Notes: generated from the letters alone by a model not told the origin. A DNA stretch of 64,000 nt from Gammaproteobacteria bacterium (GCA_013286215.1 JABDGC010000001.1:28564-92563), one strand, 5' to 3'; shown: positions 51,213-60,233, numbered from the stretch's first letter. Numbers and translations are program-made.

Positions 51213-52418
51213 TCAATTCAGGGGTGTTAAATTAACTTTGGGTTCGGCCTGTCTCAGCAGAAAAGTGAGGATAGCCACGATGGTAGTCACCAGTAAAATG
51301 ATAGCCAACGAGCTCAGTTTGCCGTTATAGCTGAGCTGGACCAAGGTTGTCGCTAGAAAGCCGAAGAAGCCGAGCGAGGTGGAGAGCAGGGCCATGCGCA
51401 AACCCATCGGGATGGTTGAAGCTTCAATAGCCAGCCGTTGCAAGGGAGCGGTACATAAGCCAAAGCCAAAAGCATAGAAGACCATTCCCAGGATCAGGCC
51501 GCTCAGATAGTCGGGCAACAAGAAGGCAGTCAACGTGGCCAAAACGCCACCCACCAAGGTGATACCGAGACCCCGGATAATTAAGCCCGGAATTCCCAAA
51601 CGATCCATGAACCTTTTAACCAGGTGAGTGGAGAGAATAAAAAAGCTAAAAATAAGCATTTGAAGAAGGCCAAAAACAAAGGGTGGATAGTGAAATTGCT
51701 GAATGACAAAAAAAGGTCCGGCACAAAGCCAGGCAATAAAACCACAAAAGATAAAGCTGTTAGTGAGCAACAGCAGGAGGAAGCGGCTGTTGCAGAGCAG
51801 GGCGCGATATTGCTTCGCCAAGAGGCTTATTTTTAAGGGGTGCCGTCGATTAGGGGAAAGCGGCTCCGGCATCCATTTCACCAGGAGAATTAAAATGACC
51901 AGGCCTAAAATAAATAAGGGCCAAAAGGTCCACTGCCAGGAGGCACCGGATAAAATGAAGCCGCCGATCAAAGGACCTAAAGCCGGAGCCAGCACGACGA
52001 CGCTGCTCATTCGGGCCAGAAGATGAATCGCGTTTTTTTGATCAAAGAGTTCATGGATACTGGCGTAGCCGGCGACGACGATAAAACAAACCGTGCTGCC
52101 TTGAACAAAGCGAGCCAAAATCAGATATTCAAATTGGGGGGCGAGGATACACAAGAGGGTGGAAAGCACAAAAAGAACCATGCCGCAGATTAAAACCGGG
52201 CGTCTGCCAATGCGGTCAGAAAGTGGCCCCACCACAAGTTGCATCGACATGGAACCCAGAAACCAGGCAGAGAGGCTGAGCTGGATTTGATCTGCACCGA
52301 CGCCAAAATCCCGCATCAAGACAGGTAGGGCCGGTAGATACATATCATTCGACAAATACGCCAGCATCTCGGCGCAAATGAGCAGTAGGGGAAAAATCAT
52401 GGGGTTCGGTTTACGCAT
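51213..52418 (-). CDS. Bcr/CflA-family multidrug MFS transporter
   Basis: 401-residue carrier with 12 hydrophobic segments. The opening ends LSNDMYLPALPVLMRDF, where DMYLPALP is the Bcr/CflA hallmark in helix 1. GPLSDRIGRRPVLICGM is the MFS loop motif, and APALGPLIGGFIL matches motif C of drug/proton antiporters. It probably exports drugs or small molecules by proton antiport; the substrate is unknown. Gene neighbours give no extra clue. The 52419-52664 gap downstream of its start holds nothing I can identify. Confidence 0.9.
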   Translation of the reverse strand: MRKPNPMIFPLLLICAEMLAYLSNDMYLPALPVLMRDFGVGADQIQLSLSAWFLGSMSMQLVVGPLSDRIGRRPVLICGMVLFVLSTLLCILAPQFEYLILARFVQGSTVCFIVVAGYASIHELFDQKNAIHLLARMSSVVVLAPALGPLIGGFILSGASWQWTFWPLFILGLVILILLVKWMPEPLSPNRRHPLKISLLAKQYRALLCNSRFLLLLLTNSFIFCGFIAWLCAGPFFVIQQFHYPPFVFGLLQMLIFSFFILSTHLVKRFMDRLGIPGLIIRGLGITLVGGVLATLTAFLLPDYLSGLILGMVFYAFGFGLCTAPLQRLAIEASTIPMGLRMALLSTSLGFFGFLATTLVQLSYNGKLSSLAIILLVTTIVAILTFLLRQAEPKVNLTPLN

Positions 52419-52664
52419 TGGAATGCAGTTTGGATTGTTTTGTAAACGAGAATGCTAACAGATCGGTAAATTTCTTGCTATCTTGATTGATAATAAAAAA
52501 ATCCTGCCTTTATCCATCATGGCTTCTCTAGCGCACGCTTTTTCTGAATCGAATTTACCTTATAAAGTTGATGTTATCGACTTAAATAATATAAGCAATC
52601 GCCTTCGAAAAAAAATTGCTTCAGGGCGGGTGTTGTTTTTAGAAAAAAGAGCTTGAAAATATTG

Positions 52665-53249
52665 TTAGCTATGCCGTTCCAGGTTGATCGTATTGCCGGA
52701 ATCACGGCGGTAGATATTGCCGTCCGGCATGGTCGCGACGACCTGGCTGACGCGGACGCCAACAAACCAAACCTCCAGTCTTGAGTTGTTATTGTGGCTG
52801 CTGCGAATTCCGTCCCAGTGGCAGAGCCAGGTTTTATTGGGTTGAATAAATTCCGTCTCCAGGCAGTTTCTCAAGATGGCGCCATTATCGGCGCTGCAAC
52901 TGCTTTCACCGGAATCACAATAGAGAGCGGATTTCCCGACGGTATTTACCACAGCTTCATAAGTCATGCCAAGTTCGATGCGATGAAAAAGCATAGGGGT
53001 TAGTGCGATGAGGGTGTTGTTATAGTTTGCTCTTTGCATGGCAGTTTGCATTGGCGGAGCGGCGTGGGCAGAGGATGCTGCGGTTAGCAAAATCAAACAG
53101 ATTAGCAGTGCAGATAACACCGGGAAGAAGGACGCGCCAGGTTCGTCCGGATTAACCTCGCTAACAACTGCAATGGCTGCTGCAGAGAACATCATGTTGC
53201 TGGTTGGCCTGGCGCGTGTAACCTTTGAATTGGGAGCCTGAAAAGGCAT
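52665..53249 (-). CDS. Exported protein of unknown function
   Basis: 194 residues from ATG 53249, but the N-terminus is uncertain. A hydrophobic stretch about residues 43-63 (VLSALLICLILLTAASSAHA|APP) looks like a signal peptide core with an Ala-x-Ala cleavage site; a later GTG start would give a normal short signal. The mature part holds RIELGMTYEAVVNTVG (similar in pattern to the BamE/SmpA fold), a cluster of cysteines (YCDSGESSC, RNC, LC) suited to disulfides in the periplasm, and RLEVWFVGVRVSQV. The BamE-like link is only a pattern resemblance. Repeats flank its upstream side. Confidence 0.6.
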   Translation of the reverse strand: MPFQAPNSKVTRARPTSNMMFSAAAIAVVSEVNPDEPGASFFPVLSALLICLILLTAASSAHAAPPMQTAMQRANYNNTLIALTPMLFHRIELGMTYEAVVNTVGKSALYCDSGESSCSADNGAILRNCLETEFIQPNKTWLCHWDGIRSSHNNNSRLEVWFVGVRVSQVVATMPDGNIYRRDSGNTINLERHS

Positions 53250-53309
53250 GGTCTTTCTTTTGTCTCCAGTAGGCAGTCCGGACTCAGGTTTAATAATAAC
53301 ATATTAACA

Positions 53310-53533
53310 CGAATGTCCCCTCTCATCCATGTTCTTTGGGCGTTGCTGAATAAGGCATATTTTGTACAAAGTCCCCTTTCCTCCACAAAAAGCGTGGAGG
53401 AAAGGGGACTTTAATGGGAAATCTGCTTTATTCAACAACGCCCAAAAAGCGCGGAGGGGATCTTGTATAAAATATTTTTTATTTAACAACGCCCAAAGAA
53501 TGTGGAGGGGAGGGTTTGGTGTAATCAGATTTA
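53310..53533. repeat. Nested palindromic elements between folD and the exported protein gene
   Basis: A compact, nearly perfect inverted repeat (53338-53443; GGGCGTTGCTGAATAA with TTATTCAACAACGCCC) with one central CTCCAC...GTGGAGG hairpin lies inside a second, broken copy whose arms are TCCCCTCTCATCCATGTT (left) and AAGCGCGGAGGGGA (right). More family sequence follows to 53533 (TTTATTTAACAACG). An element seems to have inserted into the loop of another. Confidence 0.75.
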
Positions 53534-53534
53534 T

Positions 53535-54440
53535 TTAACAACGGCGTGCAGAGCCTTCAGTGCCGGTGAATTGGGGCGTAGATATGAAAGTGGCGCTAGA
53601 CTGCCAGATTTCAACCGTATTCCTTAAGAGCATGGCAATGGTCATGGGACCGACGCCGCCGGGTACGGGGGTAAGCCAGGCGGCTTTCATTCTCGCGGAC
53701 TCAAAGTCCACGTCGCCGCGCAGGGAGCCGTCCGGGAGACGTGAAATGCCGACGTCAATGACGGTCGCGCCTTCCTGAATCCAGTCGCCCTGGATTAAGC
53801 CGGGTTTGCCGACGGCGCAAATGAGCAGTTCCGCCTGTTTGACAAAATAAGCCAGGTTCTGGGTAAAACGGTGACAGACTGAGATGGTGCAGCCGGCTAG
53901 CAGCAGTTCCAATGCCATTGGGCGGCCCACAATATTGGAGGCGCCAACGATAACGGCGTGTTTTTTCCGGTATTCAGTCTGAATGCTGTCGAGCAAGGTC
54001 ATGATGCCCCGGGGGGTACAAGGTCGTAGTAAGGGCCGGCGCTCGGCTAGTCTTCCCAGGTTATAGGGGTGAAAACCATCTACGTCTTTGCAGGGATCGA
54101 TGCTTTCAAGCACACGGCTGGCGTCCAAAGGTTTCGGTAAAGGCAGCTGCAGCAAAATGCCGTCAACAGCAGGGTCTGCGTTTAATTGCTCAATCAGTGC
54201 GCCCAGCTCTTCCTGGCTACAGGATTCAGGCAAGCCATAATAAAAAGACTGAATTCCAACTTCTTCACAGGCAAGACTTTTATTGCGCACATAAATTTGG
54301 GAGGCCGGATCCTGGCCGACCAGAATAACGGCCAGGCCGGGACGTCGGACGCCTTTCCCGACCTGCGTTGCGATTTCTGCCGCGATTTGCTGGCGCAGTG
54401 TAGCGGAAAGGCTTTTTCCATTGATCAGTTGAGCTGGCAT
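53535..54440 (-). CDS. folD: Bifunctional methylenetetrahydrofolate dehydrogenase/cyclohydrolase
   Basis: Makes 10-formyl-THF, the one-carbon donor for two steps of purine synthesis, in the cytosol, 301 residues. The catalytic lysine is in [14 protein letters not shown] and [11 protein letters not shown] is the substrate motif. The NADP domain has [20 protein letters not shown] and VTPVGGVGPMT appears as [14 protein letters not shown]. The end (TEGSARRC) runs into a palindromic element that supplies the stop. It is the last gene of the leftward purine operon, 9 bp after purE, a sensible metabolic grouping. Confidence 0.95.
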   Translation of the reverse strand: MPAQLINGKSLSATLRQQIAAEIATQVGKGVRRPGLAVILVGQDPASQIYVRNKSLACEEVGIQSFYYGLPESCSQEELGALIEQLNADPAVDGILLQLPLPKPLDASRVLESIDPCKDVDGFHPYNLGRLAERRPLLRPCTPRGIMTLLDSIQTEYRKKHAVIVGASNIVGRPMALELLLAGCTISVCHRFTQNLAYFVKQAELLICAVGKPGLIQGDWIQEGATVIDVGISRLPDGSLRGDVDFESARMKAAWLTPVPGGVGPMTIAMLLRNTVEIWQSSATFISTPQFTGTEGSARRC

Positions 54441-54449
54441 TGTTTCGGT

Positions 54450-54941
54450 TTATCCTGCTGGATGAGCAACTTCTAAAATAGCCTGGGCCTGTTTTTTACG
54501 ATACTTGTCCAGTTGCGCGCGGTAGTGGTCGTATTTCAGGCTCAAGATGGCGGCGGCAAAGAGAGCCGCGTTGGTCGCGCCAGACTTGCCAATGCCCATG
54601 GTGCCAACGGGCACGCCGGCGGGCATTTGCACTATCGAGAGCAAGGAGTCGATGCCATTCAAGGCCTGGGAAGGCATGGGCACACCGATTACGGGAGCCA
54701 GGGTCTTGGACGCGATCACACCGGGCAGGTGAGCGGCACCGCCGGCCCCAGCGATAAAGATTTCAATGCCGCGGCTTTCGGCGGTTTCCAGATAACTGAA
54801 CAAAGCATCCGGCGTGCGGTGGGCAGAAAGCACGCGCGCTTCGAAGGGGATTTCGAGGCTGCCCAGGGTCAGGCCAGCTTGTTCCATGATGGGCCAATCG
54901 GATTTGGAGCCCATGAGAATACTCACCATCGCTTTTGTCAT
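54450..54941 (-). CDS. purE: N5-carboxyaminoimidazole ribonucleotide mutase
   Basis: Converts N5-CAIR to CAIR, 163 residues. The start MVSILMGSKSDWPIMEQAG and VLSAHRTPDALFSY are the PurE signatures, with GAGGAAHLPG and GVPMPS forming the active site; the SDW form indicates the class I enzyme that needs PurK. No purK lies beside it, unlike the common purEK pair, so PurK must be elsewhere or its role met otherwise. It lies 11 bp downstream of purH and 9 bp upstream of folD in the purine operon. Confidence 0.96.
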   Translation of the reverse strand: MTKAMVSILMGSKSDWPIMEQAGLTLGSLEIPFEARVLSAHRTPDALFSYLETAESRGIEIFIAGAGGAAHLPGVIASKTLAPVIGVPMPSQALNGIDSLLSIVQMPAGVPVGTMGIGKSGATNAALFAAAILSLKYDHYRAQLDKYRKKQAQAILEVAHPAG

Positions 54942-54952
54942 AAGTTTTTCCT

Positions 54953-56572
54953 CTAATGTTTAAAACAGCGTTGACCAGTAAATACCATCGCAATTCCATG
55001 CTCATTACAAGCTTGTATCACCTCAGCGTCTTTGACAGAGCCACCTGGCTGAATAATAGCGCGAACGCCCTTGGCCACGGATTTAGAAAATTGCGCAATA
55101 CGATCGATACTATCACGAAATGGGAAAAATGCATCCGAAGCCAGAATGCTGCCCGCTAGCTGCGGCTCTGCTTTCCGCAGGGCAAGATCCACGGCGTCAA
55201 TACGTGAGACCTGGCCGGTGCCGACGCCCACGGTGCGTTGTTCCTTGGCCACTAAAATGGCATTGGATTTAAGATGTTTCAAGACCCGCCAGGCAAAGAG
55301 CATGGTTTCCAGTAATTCGGCTTCCGGCCGCAGCTTGGTGACGACCTGGAGTTGCTCGAGCGTGAGCGGCTGGTGGTTCTGTTCCTGGACCAAAAGGCCG
55401 CCTTGAATAAACTTGAACTCCCGTTTGACGGCACTTTCAGTGGAGGAGGATGGGTGAGGGATATCGTCGCACTGGGCATTTTGAAGTACGAGCGGTCTCG
55501 GTGTGGTGGGATTTAATTCCAATACGCGCAAATTGGGCTTTTGAGCAAGGAGACTTAAGGCCTGCGGTTCATAGCCAGGAGCCAGGAGGACCTCCATGAA
55601 AACCGAAGATAGCATCTGGGCGACTGCTGCGCTACAAGGCCGGTTCAAGGCGATAATGCCGCCAAAAGCGGAAACCGGGTCGGCGGCCAGGGCGCGCTGA
55701 AAGGCGGTTTCGATGTCAGCCGCGAGCGCGACGCCACAGGGGTTCGCGTGTTTCACAATGACGCAGGCTGGTTGCGTGAATTCATAGACACAGGCCAGGG
55801 CTGCGTCCGCGTCCGCGAGGTTATTGTAGGAGAGGAGCTTGCCCTGGTGTTGTTGAGCCGACAAAATGCCGGGGGTTTGCGGCAGGAAATGATAGGCGCA
55901 GGCCGCTTGGTGAGGATTTTCACCATAGCGCAGGTCGGCGTATTTCTGCAGCGGCAGGCTGAGCTGTTCAGGAAAGAGTGGCTCGGGCTGTAAATAATTT
56001 TGAATCAGGGCATCGTAATGGGCGGTATGCGCAAAGGCCTTGGTCGCGAGCCGGCGACGCGTGGCAAAGTCCAGGCCGTCCTCTTGTTGCAGCGTGGCGG
56101 CGAGCGCGGCGTAATCCGCAGGATCAACGACGACTGTCGCCCAGCCCATGTTTTTGGCCGCGGAGCGAATGAGCGTGGGTCCGCCGATGTCAATATTCTC
56201 GATGGCTTGGTCGAAGGTGCAGCCGGGTTTCTGGATGGTCGCGGCAAAGGGATATAGATTCACGATCACCAAGTCGATCCATTGAATGTGATGCTGTTGG
56301 GCGATGGCCTGATGTTTGTCGCGCAGACCGAGGATGCCGCCGTGAATTTTAGGATGCAGCGTTTTCACGCGACCATCCATGATTTCCGGAAATTCGGTTA
56401 GTTCGCTGATTTCGCGCGTCGGGATGCCAGCTTCTTTGAGCACCTTGCAGGTACCGCCGCTGGAAATAAGTTCAATTGCGTGTTGAGAAAGCTGGCGCGC
56501 GAAATCCACCAAGCCGGTTTTATCGGAAACGGAGAGGAGCGCGCGTCTGATTTTTACTTTGTCATGATTCAT
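54953..56572 (-). CDS. purH: Bifunctional AICAR transformylase/IMP cyclohydrolase
   Basis: Carries out the last two purine steps, 10-formyl-THF-dependent formylation of AICAR and ring closure to IMP, about 539 residues. The N-terminal MGS-like cyclohydrolase domain starts IRRALLSVSDKTGLVDFA and has DGRVKTLHPKIHGG. The C-terminal transformylase has VIVKHANPCGVA with the catalytic Lys-His. The end SDAFFPFRD...GIAMVFTGQRCFKH is typical. ATG 56572 fits the family N-terminus; an upstream start would extend into purN. It overlaps purN by 11 bp. Confidence 0.97.
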   Translation of the reverse strand: MNHDKVKIRRALLSVSDKTGLVDFARQLSQHAIELISSGGTCKVLKEAGIPTREISELTEFPEIMDGRVKTLHPKIHGGILGLRDKHQAIAQQHHIQWIDLVIVNLYPFAATIQKPGCTFDQAIENIDIGGPTLIRSAAKNMGWATVVVDPADYAALAATLQQEDGLDFATRRRLATKAFAHTAHYDALIQNYLQPEPLFPEQLSLPLQKYADLRYGENPHQAACAYHFLPQTPGILSAQQHQGKLLSYNNLADADAALACVYEFTQPACVIVKHANPCGVALAADIETAFQRALAADPVSAFGGIIALNRPCSAAVAQMLSSVFMEVLLAPGYEPQALSLLAQKPNLRVLELNPTTPRPLVLQNAQCDDIPHPSSSTESAVKREFKFIQGGLLVQEQNHQPLTLEQLQVVTKLRPEAELLETMLFAWRVLKHLKSNAILVAKEQRTVGVGTGQVSRIDAVDLALRKAEPQLAGSILASDAFFPFRDSIDRIAQFSKSVAKGVRAIIQPGGSVKDAEVIQACNEHGIAMVFTGQRCFKH

Positions 56573-57164
56573 GGCTTGCCTGCTGATTTGTGGGGTTGAG
56601 GTTGTGAATCGCTTCAATGAGAGCCAGTCCTTCCAGGGCTTGTACGCGTGCTTTTAAGCTGTCAACGGTATCCTCTCCGCGGACGGCACATTTTTTTTGA
56701 ACCAGAATGGGTCCTTGGTCGACTTGCTCCGTCACCCGATGCACCGTGCAGCCCGTTTCCTGGACACCGGCGTCTAGAACAGCCTGGTGAACATTTTTAT
56801 CCATGCCGCCGGCGAAGGCCGGCAGCAAGGAGGGGTGTACATTAATGATCTGGTCTTTCCAGTGTTTGACGAAGGAAGAGGAAAGAATGCGCATAAAGCC
56901 GATTAGTACGATTAAATCAATGTTTGCGGCCATAAGCAAGCTGCTGAGCTCTCGATCAAATGCTTCCCGCGTTTTGCTCTGCGGGTCGATGAAAAGCGTG
57001 GTCAGGTTCTTTGCCCGAGCTCTTTGCAAAATCAGGGCCTGGGCTTGGTCGCTGATCACCAATTCAATCGAGGCATTCAGGCGTTTTTGCTGGATCGCCT
57101 CAATCAAAGCCAGCATATCCGTGCCCTGGGTCGAGCCCAGGATGGCCAAGCGGAGCGTCTTCAT
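56562..57164 (-). CDS. purN: Phosphoribosylglycinamide formyltransferase (PurN)
   Basis: Formylates GAR with 10-formyl-THF (third purine step), 200 residues. The active-site Asn and His are in IINVHPSLLPAFAGG (about residues 108-122) and the Asp in TEQVDQGPIL. The N-terminal LGSTQGTDM replaces the more common SGxGSNL phosphate-binding loop, a variant also found in some gammaproteobacteria. The ATG overlaps purD by 4 bp and the 3' end overlaps purH. Confidence 0.94.
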   Translation of the reverse strand: MKTLRLAILGSTQGTDMLALIEAIQQKRLNASIELVISDQAQALILQRARAKNLTTLFIDPQSKTREAFDRELSSLLMAANIDLIVLIGFMRILSSSFVKHWKDQIINVHPSLLPAFAGGMDKNVHQAVLDAGVQETGCTVHRVTEQVDQGPILVQKKCAVRGEDTVDSLKARVQALEGLALIEAIHNLNPTNQQASHES

Positions 57165-58507
57165 AGCGGTTCACCCGCGGCGGTGGTGGTCTTGATCTGC
57201 CGCAAGGCTTGCATTTGACGAATGCAGGCTTGAATTAAATCATTTTTACCAATGTCCTCACGATGAAACAGTCGGCCTTTGATGCGGTTGATTTCCTCTT
57301 CGGCCATTTTTTCGGCTTGGGGGATGCTCTTGGCCTTGCCCACGACCGCCGCAGCACGCGAGGCGGTGGTGAACAGCTTATTGTCCATCTTGTGCAAGCC
57401 GGCGATATAGAGTTGCTCCGGCCTTTTCACAGCACTGAGATCGATCACTTGATTTTTAGCCGGTTGATCCGGATAGCCTTCGGGAACGGCGTATTTGCAA
57501 ACCGTAGCTAGAGGAGCGAATTTGACGAGTGCGGGCTTGAGTTTGCCGATGATGATGGACTGGCAGAGCTCCAAGAAATCCGATTCGAGAATGGCCAAAA
57601 GATTGAGTGCCTCAGGGTCGCCAAAACGGGCGTTGAACTCGATGAGTCGAATGCCGTCCTTGGTGGCCATGAAGCCCCCGTAGATGACGCCTTGATAGCG
57701 TTCGCCGACTTCTTCCATCAAGGCTTGTATGGTCAATTCATTGATTTGAAGCGCGGCGCGGATGTCGTCATTGGATAAAAAGGGCAAACGATGATTGGCG
57801 GCGGTATAGCTGCCCATGCCCCCGGTATTCGGCCCTTTGTTGCCGACAAAGGCGCGCTTATGGTCTTGCACCAGCGGCATCGGCAGGGTGCTGTAGCCGT
57901 CGGTGAAACATAACAGGGAAAATTCCTGCCCCAGCAATTTTTCTTCGATTAAAAAGGACTGTCCTTTTTTGTCGAGTTCGACGCAGTATTGATAGGCGTC
58001 GGTGAGTGAGTGCAAGTGATCGCCGGCCACCTTAACTCCTTTGCCGCCAGCTAGGCCGTTGGCTTTGATCACGAAATTATTGTTGCCCAGGTATTTTAAA
58101 TAATCTTGCGCGCCGTCCAGACCGGTGAAAACGCGATATTCCGGACTGCCGGGAATTTTATATTTTTTTAGCAAATTGCGCGCGAAGGCTTTACTGGTTT
58201 CAATTTGTGCCAGTGCCTTGGTGGGCCCGATGGTTGGAATCTGGTGGTTCGCTAAATAATCGGCTACGCCACTTTCTAGCGGCGCTTCGGGGCCGATGAG
58301 GGCCATCGTCGTCCGCCATTTTTGCGCCATTTGCAAGACTTCCTGACGGGAGCAGGGGTCGCCGACGTGATAGCCGGCCGCGAGTTCCATCAACCCGGGG
58401 TTATAGGTGGTTGCGAAACAAAAGATCTCCGGTTGTTGCGCCGAACGGGCCAGCGCTTTCGCCAGCGCATGTTCGCGTGCGCCGGAACCAAGAAGCAGTA
58501 TTTTCAT
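57161..58507 (-). CDS. purD: Phosphoribosylamine-glycine ligase (GAR synthetase)
   Basis: ATP-grasp ligase for the second purine step, 448 residues. N-terminal MKILLLGSGAREHALAKALA, ATP-grasp NNFVIKANGLAGGKGVKVAGD and SFLIEEKLLGQEFSLLCFTDG, and the family signature GPNTGGMGSYTAA and VIYGGFMATKDGIRLIEFNARFGDPEA. The C-terminal domain has LYIAGLHKMDNKLFTTASRAAAVVG, and a short extra tail of about 40 residues follows. AAGGA precedes the ATG. It is separated from purF by 188 bp holding a direct repeat with palindromes. Confidence 0.96.
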   Translation of the reverse strand: MKILLLGSGAREHALAKALARSAQQPEIFCFATTYNPGLMELAAGYHVGDPCSRQEVLQMAQKWRTTMALIGPEAPLESGVADYLANHQIPTIGPTKALAQIETSKAFARNLLKKYKIPGSPEYRVFTGLDGAQDYLKYLGNNNFVIKANGLAGGKGVKVAGDHLHSLTDAYQYCVELDKKGQSFLIEEKLLGQEFSLLCFTDGYSTLPMPLVQDHKRAFVGNKGPNTGGMGSYTAANHRLPFLSNDDIRAALQINELTIQALMEEVGERYQGVIYGGFMATKDGIRLIEFNARFGDPEALNLLAILESDFLELCQSIIIGKLKPALVKFAPLATVCKYAVPEGYPDQPAKNQVIDLSAVKRPEQLYIAGLHKMDNKLFTTASRAAAVVGKAKSIPQAEKMAEEEINRIKGRLFHREDIGKNDLIQACIRQMQALRQIKTTTAAGEPL

Positions 58508-58537
58508 CGCTCATTCCTTAAAAGTGTGAAACTGTAA

Positions 58538-58660
58538 CCATAACACGCAGCGTTTGGCTGCTTCTAATTCAGATGGTGTGCACAGGTCATCTGGTTTGAG
58601 ATTGCAGCCATAACGCGGAGCGTCAGGCTGCTTCTAATTAAGATGTGCACACTCCATCTG
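58538..58660. repeat. Direct repeat with palindromic halves between purF and purD
   Basis: Copies at 58538-58593 and 58608-58660 (offset 70 bp) share CCATAAC, GCAGCG or GGAGCG, GGCTGCTTCTAATT and a CAGATG...CATCTG inverted pair around TGTGCACA. Closer to purF, CGCCGCCTACGGCGC forms another short hairpin near 58670. This arrangement could be an operator or processing region for purD. Confidence 0.7.
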
Positions 58661-58695
58661 AAACTTATTTGCGCCGTAGGCGGCGTTATTGCTTG

Positions 58696-60165
58696 CTAAA
58701 GCTTATCCTTTTGCCGTTGCTGTTCTAGACTTTGAATTTTTTTTTCGTTCATTTGGCCGGAGACATAGCAGCCATTCATACAGGCCAAGCACGGCGTACT
58801 AATTTTTTGCTTGCTTTCGCGTGAAACGGCTTCGACCAAATGATCAATTTGCAAATATAATAACTGGGTTACGCCCAGATGGGCCTGAATTTCTTCCAGG
58901 CTTTGGTTGGCGGCGAGCAACTCTTTGGCGGAGGGCATGTCAATGCCGTAAAAGCAGGGATGCTTGATCGGCGGACAGGCGAGGACAAAATAGATTTCTT
59001 TGGCGCCGTATTCACGCACCATTTTCACGATTTCGACGCTAGTGGTTCCGCGCACCAGGCTGTCATCCAGGAGTAGAACTTTTTTGCCTTCAATTTCCGA
59101 TTTTTGCGCCGTCAATTTATGCCGCACGCCGCGGCTGCGCTTTTTTCCGTCCGGCATGATAAAAGTGCGGCCAATAAAGGGGTTTTTATACAAGCCTTCG
59201 GAATAGCGCACGCCGATTTCATTGGCAAAGGCCAGGGCGGCGGTATTGGAGGTAAAGGGAACGGGGATTACGATGTCCGGTGTGAGCGTCGGGTGTTCCT
59301 GTTGCCACTGTCGTGCCAGATTTTGTCCCATGTTCATCCGCGAGCGATAGACACTGGCTTGATTGATGATGGAGTCGGGACGGGAAAAGTAGACGTATTC
59401 AAAAATGCAGGGTGAAAATGTAGTTTGGATCAGGCTGCGGCGGTGCAGGTTGCCGTGGAGGTCGACATAGAGCAGCTCACCGGGTTCAACATCGCCGCTT
59501 AGTTGGAAACCCAAGGAATAAAACATGGATGATTCGGAGGCAAAAATATAGTCTTTTTTACCGTTTGCGGCCTGGCGTTCAGCGAAGACCAGGGGACGAA
59601 TGCCGTGGGGGTCGCGAAAGGCGAGTAGCCCGCCGCCTTCGATGAGGCAGAGGACGGAATAGGAGCCTTGGGCTGTTTGCATGATTTTTTTAACCGAGGC
59701 GCAAAGATGGTCAAAGAGCGCCGGTGAGGGGAATGCCGGTGAGAGGGGCGGCAGATCAGCGGCCAAGTGCAGCAAGAGCGCTTCGGAATCAATGGAGGAG
59801 GTGAGGCGCTGTGTGAGGCGTGCGGTCAACTCTGCGGTGTTGGTTAAATTTCCGTTGTGGGCCAGGGCGAGTTGACGGGGTGAGTTGCATTGCAGCGGCT
59901 GCACATCGCTGAGTTTGTAGCCTCCGGCTGTGGGGTAGCGTGTATGTCCGATTCCAAACTGACCTTTGAATTGAATAACTTCTTCTGGGGAGAAAATTTC
60001 CTGTACCAAGCCTAGCCCGCGCTTGACATAAAAATGAGGCGTTGCCTCGGTGTCATAGCTCACGATGCCGGCGGCATCCTGCCCCCGATGTTGAAGATGA
60101 ATCAAACCGTCATAGAGCTGAGTTGCAACGGGCTCTTGACTGTATATCCCTATGATTCCGCACAT
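58696..60165 (-). CDS. purF: Amidophosphoribosyltransferase
   Basis: First committed purine enzyme: makes phosphoribosylamine from PRPP and glutamine, about 489 residues. Start ATG 60165 gives MCGIIGIYSQEPVA, so Cys1 becomes the glutaminase nucleophile after Met removal; earlier codons would bury it. Further motifs are GHTRYPTAGGY, LAHNGNLTN and the PRPP loop LLDDSLVRGTTS. The C-terminal TPCLACMNGCYVSG retains cysteines that in some PurF enzymes ligate a 4Fe-4S cluster. AGGAG precedes the ATG, and a 19-bp stem lies just upstream of that. Confidence 0.97.
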   Translation of the reverse strand: MCGIIGIYSQEPVATQLYDGLIHLQHRGQDAAGIVSYDTEATPHFYVKRGLGLVQEIFSPEEVIQFKGQFGIGHTRYPTAGGYKLSDVQPLQCNSPRQLALAHNGNLTNTAELTARLTQRLTSSIDSEALLLHLAADLPPLSPAFPSPALFDHLCASVKKIMQTAQGSYSVLCLIEGGGLLAFRDPHGIRPLVFAERQAANGKKDYIFASESSMFYSLGFQLSGDVEPGELLYVDLHGNLHRRSLIQTTFSPCIFEYVYFSRPDSIINQASVYRSRMNMGQNLARQWQQEHPTLTPDIVIPVPFTSNTAALAFANEIGVRYSEGLYKNPFIGRTFIMPDGKKRSRGVRHKLTAQKSEIEGKKVLLLDDSLVRGTTSVEIVKMVREYGAKEIYFVLACPPIKHPCFYGIDMPSAKELLAANQSLEEIQAHLGVTQLLYLQIDHLVEAVSRESKQKISTPCLACMNGCYVSGQMNEKKIQSLEQQRQKDKL

Positions 60166-60186
60166 AATGCGCACTGCTCCTATGGC

Positions 60187-60233
60187 CTTCAACGCTGTAT
60201 TTTGATGGTTTTCGTCAAAATACAGCGTTGAAG
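60187..60233 (-). promoter_or_regulatory. Perfect 19-bp stem-loop in the purF leader
   Basis: CTTCAACGCTGTATTTTGA (60187-60205) pairs perfectly with its complement at 60215-60233 around a 9-base loop. It lies 23 bp after the purC stop and 9-10 nt before the AGGAG of purF. It is AT-rich and has no U-run, so it is not a standard terminator; an mRNA-processing, stability or binding-protein site is more likely. Confidence 0.7.

Noticed and set aside
52419..52664. Possible gene or element in the gap upstream of the Bcr-type transporter
   Set aside because: Only a minus-strand frame overlapping the next gene is open; no repeat arms, promoter pair or ribosome-binding site stood out.
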